Translations under genes and position numbers: made by a program
The notes under the pieces: generated by a model
Told to the model about the DNA's origin: nothing
What the model saw: the letters and a program-made list of their open reading frames with translations, nothing else
The model's database searches: none
In this document: positions 37,055 to 45,461 of the stretch, piece by piece
Numbering within the stretch: the first letter of the stretch is position 1
How the letters are laid out: each line of letters opens with the position of its first letter
From: Ktedonobacter racemifer DSM 44963
GTDB taxonomy: Bacteria; Chloroflexota; Ktedonobacteria; Ktedonobacterales; Ktedonobacteraceae
Assembly (NCBI RefSeq): GCF_000178855.1
Contig: NZ_ADVG01000001.1
Span: 248,001 to 312,000 of the forward strand
Direction of reading: 5' to 3'
Length of the DNA stretch: 64,000 nucleotides

Positions 37055-37548
37055 AAAAGAGTTTTCAACAGTTCTCAAAAAGAGAGGAGAATGGAGGTAA
37101 AGCGTGGCAATATGCCCAGAAAGGACCTTCTCATAGACAGATGTGAAAAAATGTTCTATGCTAGAAGAAATAAGGGGTTTTGACGTCTATCAGGAGAGAT
37201 GGGCAATGATTCGCGCGCATAAGATACGCCTCCATCCAACAGAAGAGCAGAAAGGCTATTTTGTCAGAGCTGCAGGTGTTGCTCGATTTACCTGGAACTG
37301 GGCACTGGCAGAATGGAACCGACAGTATCAAGCGGGCGAGAACCCAACCGCTTTGAAATTGAAGAAGCAATTCAACCAGATTCGACGGCAAGAGTACCCC
37401 TGGACCTGGGAGGTTACCAAGAATGCCTCCGATCAGCCGTTCCTCGACCTGGCAAAAGCCTGGGCCGCGTATTTTGACGGCTTGAAACAGGGAAACAAGA
37501 CCGGTCGGCCCACATTCAAGAGCAAGAAGAAAAGCAAACTGAGCTTTT
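37055..37548 (+). repeat. Left end and first third of the tnpB element, repeated
   Basis: Inverted counterpart of 26306-26797. It covers the element's left flank and the start of the intact tnpB. Confidence 0.85.
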
Positions 37549-38384
37549 ATCTCGCCAATGATCAATTTGAGCTTGGGGACCATCGGATCTGGATACCCAA
37601 ACTCGGCTGGGTGAATATGGCAGAGACATTGCGCTTTGTGGGCAACGTGATAGGCGCGCGTATTACCAAAACGGCAGACTGGTGGTTTGTGTCCATCCAG
37701 GTCGAGCTCCCAGATGCGATCCCGGCGAAGAAACCGGCTGCGTGTGGCATCGATGTCGGACTCAACCACTTGGCAACCTTGAGTACCGGTGAGGGAATTG
37801 AGAACCAAGCTTTCCTCAAAACAGCGCTCAAGAAATTGCGTCGGGCAAACAAGCGCCTGCATCGTCGGAAACTCGGATCAAAGAACCGAGAGAAAGCACG
37901 CAGACAGGTAGCACGGCTGCATTATCGGATTACCTGTTTACGCGATGATGTGCTCCACAAGCTGACCACCAAGCTTGCCAATGCTTACGGGATCATTGGC
38001 ATTGAGGATCTCCACCTCAAAGGGTTGCTCAAGAATCGCACGCTGGCTCGGTCATTTTCGGATGCGGCGTTAGGCAAACTGCGTTCTCTGCTTACCAGCA
38101 AAATGGAGCAGCGAGGCGGGCAGGTGATCAAAGTGGATCGCTTCTTTCCATCGAGTAAAACCTGCCATGGTTGCGATTGGAAGTGGGAAAACATGCAGTT
38201 GTCGGACCGCGTGTTCCTCTGCCAGAACCCCACATGTGCGTACTATCAATTCGGGCAGGAGAGAGATCATAACGCAGCGTTGAATATCCTGCGTGAAGCC
38301 CTCCGCTTGATCGGGCTGATTGATCAAGCCGTCTCCGGTACTGGCTCGGACGAAGACGCAAACTTGGCTGTGGACGCGGGGTAA
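37206..38384 (+). CDS. tnpB: TnpB RNA-guided nuclease (intact)
   Basis: 392-residue TnpB (IS200/IS605 accessory nuclease, relative of Cas12). Order: N-terminal helix-turn-helix region (ARFTWNWALAEWNRQY), a beta-barrel-like part, RuvC-I Asp (CGIDVGLNHLATLSTGEG), RuvC-II Glu (GIIGIEDLHLKGLLKN), zinc ribbon (CHGCDW, CQNPTC) and RuvC-III Asp (ERDHNAALNILREAL). All catalytic residues are present and the frame is unbroken. The start at 37206 (MIRAHKIRLHPTEEQ) has GGAGAGATGGGCA upstream; a codon at 37143 lies too far out. No TnpA transposase gene accompanies it. A partial copy with a nonsense mutation is at 26.3-26.7 kb. Confidence 0.92.
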   Translation: MIRAHKIRLHPTEEQKGYFVRAAGVARFTWNWALAEWNRQYQAGENPTALKLKKQFNQIRRQEYPWTWEVTKNASDQPFLDLAKAWAAYFDGLKQGNKTGRPTFKSKKKSKLSFYLANDQFELGDHRIWIPKLGWVNMAETLRFVGNVIGARITKTADWWFVSIQVELPDAIPAKKPAACGIDVGLNHLATLSTGEGIENQAFLKTALKKLRRANKRLHRRKLGSKNREKARRQVARLHYRITCLRDDVLHKLTTKLANAYGIIGIEDLHLKGLLKNRTLARSFSDAALGKLRSLLTSKMEQRGGQVIKVDRFFPSSKTCHGCDWKWENMQLSDRVFLCQNPTCAYYQFGQERDHNAALNILREALRLIGLIDQAVSGTGSDEDANLAVDAG

Positions 38385-38530
38385 GACCAAAAATGTGCTG
38401 GTCACGTTGAGGCACCTACGAGTGAAGCAGCAACAACGAAAGCTGTGGGAGAGCTATGCGTGCATACGTTTTCCTACATTAATCGGAGCAGAGGGATTCT
38501 CAAGCTGTTGTTAAAACTGTGAAGGACCCC
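38385..38530 (+). ncRNA. Candidate right-end / omega RNA region of the intact tnpB
   Basis: In TnpB elements the guide RNA is formed from the 3' end of the gene and the right end. This stretch follows the stop directly and is free of genes. The exact right end was not recognised, so the assignment rests on position. Confidence 0.4.
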
Positions 38531-38734
38531 GACGGGAGGAACAGCGAAAGCAAACCTTCAATGAACAATTAGTTCAGAGGTAACACGAGAAGTGATAACG
38601 CCTGGCTATATTGTTGCTCCCTCTCAACACTGTCACCCCCAAAGGGGACTCGTACGTGTAGCTTCTAAGCGCGACAAGCAGGCAAACTGCATGTTCTTAT
38701 ACTCGTCACCACCACTTCACATACTCATATGTAG
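38531..38734. other. Gap without a gene
   Basis: Nothing recognisable between the tnpB right end and the left arm of the long inverted repeat. Confidence 0.4.
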
Positions 38735-38999
38735 AGTCTGACAACGGTGCCCTTGGTATTTTGTACCATCCCTCGAACGCAAACGAGCGTGAGGAGAGGA
38801 AATGTTCGACAGTTCATACAAAGACCGTTGCACGAACCATCGAATACTCATGCCAGAGAGTTTCTTTTGAGCCAGGCATAAGATGACTTTGTAGCAAAAA
38901 ACCATCTGTAAGAGGCAAAAGCGAAACCCAACGCATCAGTAGGTGTGCACCAACAATAATGTTCGCTCTCGTTGAAGCCAGGCACCCATGCTGGAATGG
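38735..38999. repeat. Left arm of imperfect long inverted repeat around a kinase gene
   Basis: Parts of this arm recur inverted at 40305-40590. Best blocks: 38968-38999 with 40305-40336 (31 of 32 identical) and 38945-38962 with 40458-40475 (18 of 18). Farther out are short matches around TTCGATGGTTC and ACAAAATACCA. Confidence 0.75.
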
Positions 39000-39148
39000 C
39001 CTCCTTTTTTGAAGCTTCTGTTCAGCTTGGATGGAACTCCTATAATGGAACTCCTATAGTACTAAGAGTGGAAAGAGATGCATCTTACAATGGGGAAGAG
39101 ATTGATGGAGACAGAAGCGCATCCCTTTTTATCCAGGAAGGTAGTTGC

Positions 39149-40300
39149 ATGCTGCATGAACCATATGGGGAAAGCCAGCAACGTTTCGGACGTCTTGATG
39201 GTCTTTTTGCCAAGAACCAGGAAGCTCGTGACTTTCTTGCCCAAGCCATTTTAGACTCAGTGACGGTCATGATGGCAGTTCTGGATACCAACGGAAGAGT
39301 TCACATTGTCAATGAAGCATGGAGACGCCAGGCGCGAGAATCCTGTTCACCTGACCAACTGGCACGTACCGGGATAGGGATGAATTACCTGGACGTGTGT
39401 AAACACGCACAGGGAACATCTGCTGAAGAGGCTCCAGAAGCTTTCGCAGGTATTGAGGCGGTCCTGGGAGGAAGACAATCCTCATTTACTTTAGAATACC
39501 CCTGTTTTTCGTCAGCGCGGCAGAGTTGGTACCTGATGAGCGTCACCCCTCTTCCAGGAAATGCAGGGGCGGTGGTTGCCCATATCGACATTACCGAGCG
39601 CAAAGAGTTGGAGCAACGCAAAGATGAATTTATCAGTATCGCCAGCCATGAGTTGAAATCTCCATTGACTGCCCTGACGCTCTTATCCTCTCATCTGAGA
39701 AAGAAACTGACTGAGAACGATAGTTTCATGGCAGAACAAATGCTCACACGAATGGAAGGGCAGGTGCGAACGTTGACCTGCTTGATCAATGATCTGTTAG
39801 ATGTCTCCAAAATACAGGCAGGGAGATTGGGCTATGCCAAAGAACCTTTTGATCTGGATGCGTTGATCAACGAGATTGTTGAAACGGCACAACTGACGAG
39901 CCCAGGCCATAGGTTAATGATTCATGGAGCCTCGCATGCGACAATTAGTGGGGACCGGGACAAACTGGGACAGGTCTTTATCAATCTGTTGAGCAACGCC
40001 ATCAAATATTCCCCTCAGGCAGACCATGTGGATATCTCCCTGGAGACCGTGCAAGATGGAGCTTTTGTGCGCATCCAAGATGTTGGGATTGGCATTCCCA
40101 AGGAGCGCCAGGACCGACTCTTTGAGCGTTTCTATCGTGTTGATACGTCCAAGCAGAACGATGTTCCCGGACTCGGTCTGGGCTTATACATTGCACGTGA
40201 GATCATCAAGCATCATGGAGGAGAAATCACGGTGAGCAGTGAGGAGGGGAAAGGATCAATCTTCTCAGTTTCGCTTCCTTTGCACGTATCCGCCACGTAG
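39149..40300 (+). CDS. PAS histidine kinase
   Basis: 383-residue cytosolic sensor kinase. One PAS domain (about residues 30-150, AVLDTNGRVHIVNEAWRR), HisKA with the phospho-acceptor in SIASHELKSPLTAL, and HATPase with NLLSNAIKYSP, VGIGIP and GLGLGLYIAREI. The kinase core is related to the two other kinases in this window but diverged. ATG 39149 has GGAAGG 7 bases upstream. The frame is open back to 38972, but that part overlaps the left inverted-repeat arm and looks unlike a protein domain. No response-regulator gene is adjacent. The whole gene sits between long inverted repeats. Confidence 0.9.
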   Translation: MLHEPYGESQQRFGRLDGLFAKNQEARDFLAQAILDSVTVMMAVLDTNGRVHIVNEAWRRQARESCSPDQLARTGIGMNYLDVCKHAQGTSAEEAPEAFAGIEAVLGGRQSSFTLEYPCFSSARQSWYLMSVTPLPGNAGAVVAHIDITERKELEQRKDEFISIASHELKSPLTALTLLSSHLRKKLTENDSFMAEQMLTRMEGQVRTLTCLINDLLDVSKIQAGRLGYAKEPFDLDALINEIVETAQLTSPGHRLMIHGASHATISGDRDKLGQVFINLLSNAIKYSPQADHVDISLETVQDGAFVRIQDVGIGIPKERQDRLFERFYRVDTSKQNDVPGLGLGLYIAREIIKHHGGEITVSSEEGKGSIFSVSLPLHVSAT

Positions 40301-40304
40301 GAGA

Positions 40305-40590
40305 CCATTCCAGCATGGGTGCCTGACTTCAACGAGCCAGATGTGCACTCTACTTTCTATCGATAGAGAACTCCTACACAGAGATTGGCGGCCTTATGAG
40401 CACCCAGATTGAATGGGTCCCTTATTCGTGAATAGCGAACATTATTCTCAGTAGCAGACATTATTGTTGGTGCACAGTAGAATGGAGCATGCACGAACAG
40501 GCGTCTAACCTCTGCTGTTCGATGGTTCATGCAAAGTGTTCCACAGCTCATACAAAAACTGTTCGAGGGGTGGCACAAAATACCAGCTCT
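40305..40590. repeat. Right arm of imperfect long inverted repeat
   Basis: Inverted counterpart of 38735-38999, with an insertion of about 110 bases between its two best blocks. It also forms the upstream region of the alpha/beta hydrolase gene, so it may contain that gene's promoter. Confidence 0.75.
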
Positions 40591-40618
40591 TCGCAAAGAA
40601 TAGACAGGAACCTATAAT

Positions 40619-41398
40619 ATGGATGCAACCAGGCAGAAGTTAAAGATCATTACACGAAGTGTGGAGGTCGAGGGATATCCTATACACTATCGAGTCATTG
40701 GAGAGGATATGACGCAGGAAGCCGTGATCCTGGTGCACGGACTGAGCGGCTCAACGCTTTGGTGGACTCATAATATTTTCGCGCTAGCACAGGATTATCG
40801 CGTCTACCTTATCGACCTACCCGGCTTTGGCACGATGCGTCGTCTGGCGCGTCAGTTTACGCTGGCGAATGCCACTACCTGGTTGCTGGCATGGATGAAG
40901 GCGGTTGGGATTGAGCGGGCGCACCTGGTAGGGCATTCGATGGGCGGATATATCTGTATGCACCTGGCTGCTACCTATCCTGAACGCGTGATGAGAATGA
41001 TACTTGTCTCGCCCGCCGTGCAACCCCAATTCCACTCGATTCTGGGCTACATGCGCCCTTTAATCCTATCAACTCGTTATGTTCGGCCCACATTCTTACC
41101 CCTGCTTCTTTATGACGCATTACGCGCGGGACCACGCCTGCTCCTACGCACTACACATGACCTGATCCTACTTGACCTCAACGAAGAGCTATCTATCATC
41201 TGTCAGCCTACACTGCTCGTCTGGGGCGAACATGATATTGTCATTCCTCTCACCACAGGTATTCAACTTCTGCAGACACTCCCCAATGCGCAACTGCTGA
41301 TTCTCCAAAAGGCCGGGCACGTGAGCATGTTTGATCGTCCCCTGGTTTTCAATCAGGCCACTCTTGCCTTTTTACAGGGCGACCTGGTTGGCAGTTGA
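40619..41398 (+). CDS. Alpha/beta hydrolase
   Basis: 259-residue alpha/beta-hydrolase-fold enzyme, cytosolic, substrate unknown. The oxyanion region HGLSGSTLWW follows strand 3. The nucleophile elbow GHSMGG (Ser about residue 103), the acid in WGEHDIVIPL (about 204) and the catalytic His in KAGHVSMFD (about 234) complete the triad. A cap region lies between the nucleophile and the acid. AGGAAC lies before the ATG. It could be an esterase, a peptidase or a haloperoxidase-like enzyme. It follows the right arm of the long inverted repeat and precedes a scrap of intron sequence. Confidence 0.88.
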   Translation: MDATRQKLKIITRSVEVEGYPIHYRVIGEDMTQEAVILVHGLSGSTLWWTHNIFALAQDYRVYLIDLPGFGTMRRLARQFTLANATTWLLAWMKAVGIERAHLVGHSMGGYICMHLAATYPERVMRMILVSPAVQPQFHSILGYMRPLILSTRYVRPTFLPLLLYDALRAGPRLLLRTTHDLILLDLNEELSIICQPTLLVWGEHDIVIPLTTGIQLLQTLPNAQLLILQKAGHVSMFDRPLVFNQATLAFLQGDLVGS

Positions 41399-41413
41399 GA
41401 AAGCGTCAAACGT

Positions 41414-41473
41414 AGGCTCTTCGTCGAATTTGGTGCAGGATGAGCTTTGCTCATTGCCGTCATCTTCTTTTCA
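41414..41473 (+). repeat. 60-base intron scrap, inverted relative to 44310-44369
   Basis: Matches the complement of 44310-44369 at 59 of 60 positions. That stretch includes the last codons of the truncated intron reverse transcriptase (RLFVEFGAG). The two copies bracket the three-gene operon between them. Confidence 0.9.
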
Positions 41474-41585
41474 CACCAGATCGAGAGGAAACCTGGGTAG
41501 CTTCCCTCGAATCAACGAATCCATGCTGCCCGAATTGAGGCACGACCTATTTTTCATTTTTTTCTGATCGCGCAACAAGAGCATG

Positions 41586-41621
41586 AGGTGCTTCTCGCTG
41601 AAAAGGCTGCGAGAAGCACCT
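41586..41621 (-). terminator. Terminator of the AraC-methyltransferase-VOC operon
   Basis: Perfect 13-base stem AGGTGCTTCTCGC/GCGAGAAGCACCT with a ten-base loop, 13 bases after the VOC gene's stop. There is no long T-run, so strength is uncertain. Confidence 0.7.
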
Positions 41622-41633
41622 CTGCGCAGCGAA

Positions 41634-42023
41634 TCAGCGAAGCGGCTTGCCGATCTCCCAGTGGTGACCAAACGGGTCGGCGACGCGTCCAATCCGCCAA
41701 CCATGGCCCTCGGAAACCGCTCCGACTTCGGTTGCTCCTGCGGCAATGGCCTGCTCGAACACCGTGTCTGGATCATCGACGGTCAAGATTATCCGGACGG
41801 ACGACCTGCCGTCCAGGGCTTGCGGACACGAGTCTGTGTCCTGTTGCACCCAGAAGGTCGCTCCACCGATCGAGAGGTGAGCGACTACCACGCTCCCCGG
41901 TTCCTCTTCGAGGCGTTCCACCTCAACCGCGCCGAATGCCATCTTGTAGTAGGCTACTGCTTGCGTTGCATTGGCCACAGATAGCCACGGAGCGATACTT
42001 ACGACGACTGGTTGGCTCCTCAT
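41634..42023 (-). CDS. VOC-family (glyoxalase/PhnB-like) protein
   Basis: 129-residue vicinal-oxygen-chelate protein. Beta-alpha-beta units are seen in SIAPWLSVANATQAVAYY with AFGAVEVERLE, then VVVAHLSIGGATFWV. The second module has VRIILTVDDPDTVFEQAIAAGA and ends GRVADPFGHHWEIGKP, the usual C-terminal metal-ligand region. Such proteins are small metalloenzymes or drug-binding proteins; the activity here is unknown. GGAGGGG lies upstream of the ATG. It is the last gene of an operon, 31 bases after an O-methyltransferase gene, and is followed by a strong hairpin. Confidence 0.88.
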   Translation of the reverse strand: MRSQPVVVSIAPWLSVANATQAVAYYKMAFGAVEVERLEEEPGSVVVAHLSIGGATFWVQQDTDSCPQALDGRSSVRIILTVDDPDTVFEQAIAAGATEVGAVSEGHGWRIGRVADPFGHHWEIGKPLR

Positions 42024-42054
42024 ACACCCCTCCTTTGATCATATGGCAGTGGTA

Positions 42055-43053
42055 TCATATCGGACGACACTCGACAGCAAAGCGGCCAGACGGGAGCCGC
42101 CCGGCTGCCTGAACTTTGAGCGAAGCCTCGTTCGCCAGCTCTCCAAACTCCGTGAGCGTGCGCTCCTTGCTCCCCAGCAAGACCATCATCAGCAACTGGG
42201 GGTCGGCTCTGTCATCTGGCGACACACCGCCCAGGATCACAATGCGACCGCTGGGACGTGCTGCCTGGGCACAGCGACTCAATATCAGCTTTGCTTCCCG
42301 GTCGGGGCAGTCGTTGAGAATAGACTTCAGGAGATAGAGATCCGCGCCGGCTGGCAGCGGCTCGAAGAAACTCTGCCCGACCGTTCGGGCACGTTCACCC
42401 ACGCCAGCCGCCTGCAAGAGCGCCTCTGCGCGGGCCACCGTCCTGGGGAAATCGACCAGTGTGCCCTGGATCTGGGGTCGGGTACGCAGGATCTCTGTGA
42501 GCAACGCTCCCGTCCCACCGCCAACATCCACCACCGTCTTAACCTCCTCCCAACCTCCCGTGACGAGCACCTCCGGGTCAGGAGTGCCATGACCCAATGG
42601 CCCCATGAACGCGTCAAAGCTCGCTGCGATGTCAGGATGCGCTTCTAGGTCCTCCCAGAAGGGCAAGCCGAAAATCTCATGGTAGGCAGAAGCACCTGTC
42701 CGGACAGCGCTGAGAAGGCTCCCCCATGCAGAGACCATGCGACCACCGAAGCCAGTGAGGTCCAGGCCGAGTTGCTGCGCTGGGTCGAGCAATCCTAGAG
42801 CTATCTCATTGAGCGCGAAGCGGCCGGGCGTTGGCTCCTCAAAGACGCCTTTGCCCACCAGATGTCGGAGCACTCGTTGCAGGGAGTCGCTATCGCACCC
42901 AGCCTCCTGGGCAAGTGTTGTAATGGAAGTTTTGCCGGCAGCGATGTGGTCGGCGATCCGCAAGGTCGCCACCACATGGATGCACCAGGGGGTGCAGAGA
43001 TCGCTGAGCGCGCTGAGATTGGCACTGGCCTCTGGTATCTTGTCACCTATCAT
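42055..43053 (-). CDS. O-methyltransferase (hydroxyindole/caffeate type)
   Basis: 332-residue SAM-dependent methyltransferase. An N-terminal winged-helix dimerisation domain (about 10-100, IADHIAAGKTSITTLAQEAGC) is followed by the Methyltransf_2 Rossmann domain with the SAM motif VVDVGGGTGALLTEIL (about residue 175) and the later acidic and aromatic positions (LVDFPRTV, LLKSILNDCPD). Relatives methylate hydroxyls of polyketides and aromatic metabolites. The start at 43053 (MIGDKIPE) has GAGGAGA upstream; the longer frame to 43155 lacks a site. It lies between an AraC regulator and a VOC gene in one operon, which suggests a small tailoring or detoxification unit. Confidence 0.88.
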   Translation of the reverse strand: MIGDKIPEASANLSALSDLCTPWCIHVVATLRIADHIAAGKTSITTLAQEAGCDSDSLQRVLRHLVGKGVFEEPTPGRFALNEIALGLLDPAQQLGLDLTGFGGRMVSAWGSLLSAVRTGASAYHEIFGLPFWEDLEAHPDIAASFDAFMGPLGHGTPDPEVLVTGGWEEVKTVVDVGGGTGALLTEILRTRPQIQGTLVDFPRTVARAEALLQAAGVGERARTVGQSFFEPLPAGADLYLLKSILNDCPDREAKLILSRCAQAARPSGRIVILGGVSPDDRADPQLLMMVLLGSKERTLTEFGELANEASLKVQAAGRLPSGRFAVECRPI

Positions 43054-43221
43054 CTCTTGTTTCTCCTCATCGGTTTTCTGATTGTGCGCCGCAACCCGAT
43101 CTGGAACGGTACGGGAGAGCCCGTCTTCATTTCTACCGTGAAGCGCGAGAAGCATCGGGCCAGGAGCATGGCTCGTATGCTAACAGAAAGCAAAGCGACC
43201 TGTCTTGTAAAAATTTTTCGG

Positions 43222-44046
43222 TCATTGGGGGAGGGGCACATGATTGTGATGCTCCCCCCGTTGCGCCAGGTAGGCGCTGGGAGTCAGTCCAGCAAACGTC
43301 TGAAAGTCGTGGATGAAATGGGCCTGGTCAAAATAGCCGGAGTCCAGTGCGAGGTCTGCCCACCGGACGGATTGCCCTTCTGTGATCCGCTGCAGCACCT
43401 CCTGAAAGCGTAGCACACGGCAGAACACTTTCGGCGTGAGTCCGACGGCTTCTTCAAACAGAGAGATGAAACGCTTGGGACTCAGACCAAGCTGTGTGGT
43501 CACCTCCGAGATGGAGCGCCGCGCTTTTTCGGCCTGGAACGAGGTCAGGGCGAACATGACAGCGGGATGAGGCGCTTGCTCCCTGGCGATGCGCTCCAGG
43601 AGGAAGCGTTCGAGAATACACACCCGCTCATCGTTCGTCTGGGCCGCCTGCAATTGCTCGCGCAGATCAAGGGCGGCGGTTCCGAAGATGCAGGAAAGAT
43701 CAACCACCTGGTTGGCCAACTCGGCGGCAGGCATTGGCAGAAAGAGGCACGCACTACCTGGTTTGAAGCAGATGCTCATGGTTGTGACCAGGGTAGTCGT
43801 ATCAATGACGGAAAATCGCGAAAAGGCACCGTGGAGCACGCCGCCGTGAAAGCTCTGAAGCTGGTCAGAAGTAGGCGCGTTGGAAACTCGAAGCGTGTCA
43901 TGGCCCAGATTGACTACCATCGCCACCTGGCCATTGGGAAGGCAGCGTTCCTTCTTGGGAGGTTGTGATGCATCTCCGTCAGAGAAGCAGAAAGCCTCAA
44001 TATATGCCGACAGGGGAGGCGAGGGAAGAAAATGGGAAAGAGCCAA
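43222..44046 (-). CDS. AraC-family transcriptional regulator
   Basis: 274-residue regulator: an N-terminal ligand/effector domain of the DUF6597 type (LPNGQVAMVVNLGHD) and a C-terminal double helix-turn-helix of AraC type (about 170-265, SISEVTTQLGLSPKRFISLFEEAVGLTPKVFCR and the tail DQAHFIHDFQTFAGLTPSAY split over two helices). It probably controls its own operon with the downstream methyltransferase and VOC genes. A TTG start at 44046 is chosen because GGAGG lies 6 bases upstream; the TTG at 44052 touches that site. Confidence 0.88.
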   Translation of the reverse strand: MALSHFLPSPPLSAYIEAFCFSDGDASQPPKKERCLPNGQVAMVVNLGHDTLRVSNAPTSDQLQSFHGGVLHGAFSRFSVIDTTTLVTTMSICFKPGSACLFLPMPAAELANQVVDLSCIFGTAALDLREQLQAAQTNDERVCILERFLLERIAREQAPHPAVMFALTSFQAEKARRSISEVTTQLGLSPKRFISLFEEAVGLTPKVFCRVLRFQEVLQRITEGQSVRWADLALDSGYFDQAHFIHDFQTFAGLTPSAYLAQRGEHHNHVPLPQ

Positions 44047-44309
44047 GACCAACCTCCAATCGATGTTGACCGCTTCCCGCTATTCGTATCCCACGATTGT
44101 GCTCAGCCCATAAGGAACGCGCCACGTCATGAGAGTCAGTCCCGGGAAGTTTTTAATAGAAAATATGTTCATTTCACCAGTATATCACGTCGCTGCTGGT
44201 GTGGAAGCACAAGAAGCTCCTCTTTGCAAAGTCCGGCGCAACACTCAGGCTCTTCGGCGATGGTGGTCCTCAACTCGTCATTGAGTGCGTCTTCGGTCTG
44301 GCTCCTGCA

Positions 44310-44369
44310 TGAAAAGAAGATGACGGCAATGAGCGAAGCTCATCCTGCACCAAATTCGACGAAGAGCCT
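44310..44369 (-). repeat. 60-base repeat at the 3' end of the truncated intron RT
   Basis: Inverted partner of 41414-41473; covers the last codons of the intron protein fragment and the bases after its stop. Confidence 0.9.
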
Positions 44370-45225
44370 GAGTTTGGCTGCCAGCGTCTTCGTGAGCGAG
44401 GTTTCCATGACCCATTTCAAGCGGTTAAACTTGTAAATGTCATTTGCCAACTGATAGTATTCGACGACTCCACGATACTCCGACTGATATTGCGCCACGA
44501 TGGAGTAGACCGTATTGTTGGTCAACTCCGGTCGATGGATCGGCTTTCCGTGGCGTTGATATCGTTGGCATTTTTGTTTCAGGACATCTGGTGGCACACT
44601 CAGCTTGACTTTCCCGTTCGCATTCCGCTTCTTCCTCCTCGTCGTCCGATAGGTATTGTCTTGCATAATCGAGATGTAGTAGCCAAGAAATCGAGCCGCC
44701 TCAGTTTTTGCATGCGTGATCAAGGTCTTTTCCTCTGAAAGGGTCAGACCAAGTTCCCTTTGCAAAAACTCCTTGATCTGGTTTTTGATTTCGAGGGCCT
44801 CCGCCTTTGTCCCTATGTACCCGATGCACCAGTCGTCGGCATATCTCACATATTTCAGTCGTCTGTAGTCGGGGTCGTTGGGATCGAAAGTTGGCAACTG
44901 CTGCGCTTGCTTGCGCAACGCATTTGCCTCTTTTCGCTTTCCTTTCTTCCTCCAGACGTAGGCGAGACTGATCAACCTGTAATAGGGGGTATTGTCTTTT
45001 CGCTCGTCGCCTTTGGTGTACGCTGGCATGAGGACCTGCTCGATGTACTTGTCAAATTTATCGAGGTATATATTGCTGAGTATTGGTGAGATAATCCCAC
45101 CCTGCGGTGCTCCGCTCAGGGTCACGTTGTATCTCCACTCTTCCAAATATCCCGCCTGGAGCAATCCCTTGATGAGGCGAAGGAAGCGTTCATCATGAAT
45201 ATGTTCCTCCCAAAATAGACCCTCT
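44340..45225 (-). pseudogene. ltrA: Group II intron reverse transcriptase, 5'-truncated
   Basis: Begins inside the RT domain (HIHDERFLRLIKGLLQAGY near 45200), retains GAPQGGIISPILSNIYLD, the catalytic YADD (RRLKYVRYADDWCIGY) and part of the thumb/maturase domain, then stops at FVEFGAG, earlier than complete proteins. The first RT motifs and the intron's 5' ribozyme part are missing, and no domain V was found downstream. It belongs to a different subgroup from introns 1 and 2. Confidence 0.85.
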
Positions 45226-45401
45226 ATGGAGGTGAAATGGCTGTGCTATGCATTTTCATTCGCATTCACGTCGCTCGGCGACATCACGCTTTTGTCCAAA
45301 GGAGTGGCAGCATGCTCCCATCAGAGAGCCTCTAAAAATTGAGGTGGGCAATCGAGTGGGCATGAGAGAACTGAGGCCGTCTAAAAAGCCGTGAAAAATG
45401 G
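45226..45401. other. Gap between intron fragment and palindrome
   Basis: About 175 bases without a gene or recognised motif. Confidence 0.4.
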
Positions 45402-45461
45402 CTCATGAAGCCAGATAGTCAGGGTCATGAATTCATGACCCTGACTATCTGGCTTCATGAG
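45402..45461. repeat. Perfect 60-base palindrome overlapping the MerR gene stop
   Basis: Two perfect 30-base arms with no spacer, starting CTCATGAAGCCAGATAGTCA and centred on GAATTC. The stop codon of the MerR-type gene (45455-45457) lies in the right arm. As RNA it would be an exceptionally stable hairpin; no T-run follows in the direction of that gene. Confidence 0.92.

Noticed and set aside
37143..37205. Upstream start for the intact tnpB (MKKCSMLEE...)
   Set aside because: No ribosome-binding site, and the protein family begins at about MIRAHKIRLHP, which has GGAGAG upstream.
38972..39148. Longer N terminus for the PAS kinase at 39.1 kb
   Set aside because: This part is encoded by the inverted-repeat arm, has no domain character, and a better start with GGAAGG lies at 39149.
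44032..44436. Plus-strand frame divergent from the AraC gene
   Set aside because: Overlaps the AraC start and the intron fragment; composition unlike a protein.
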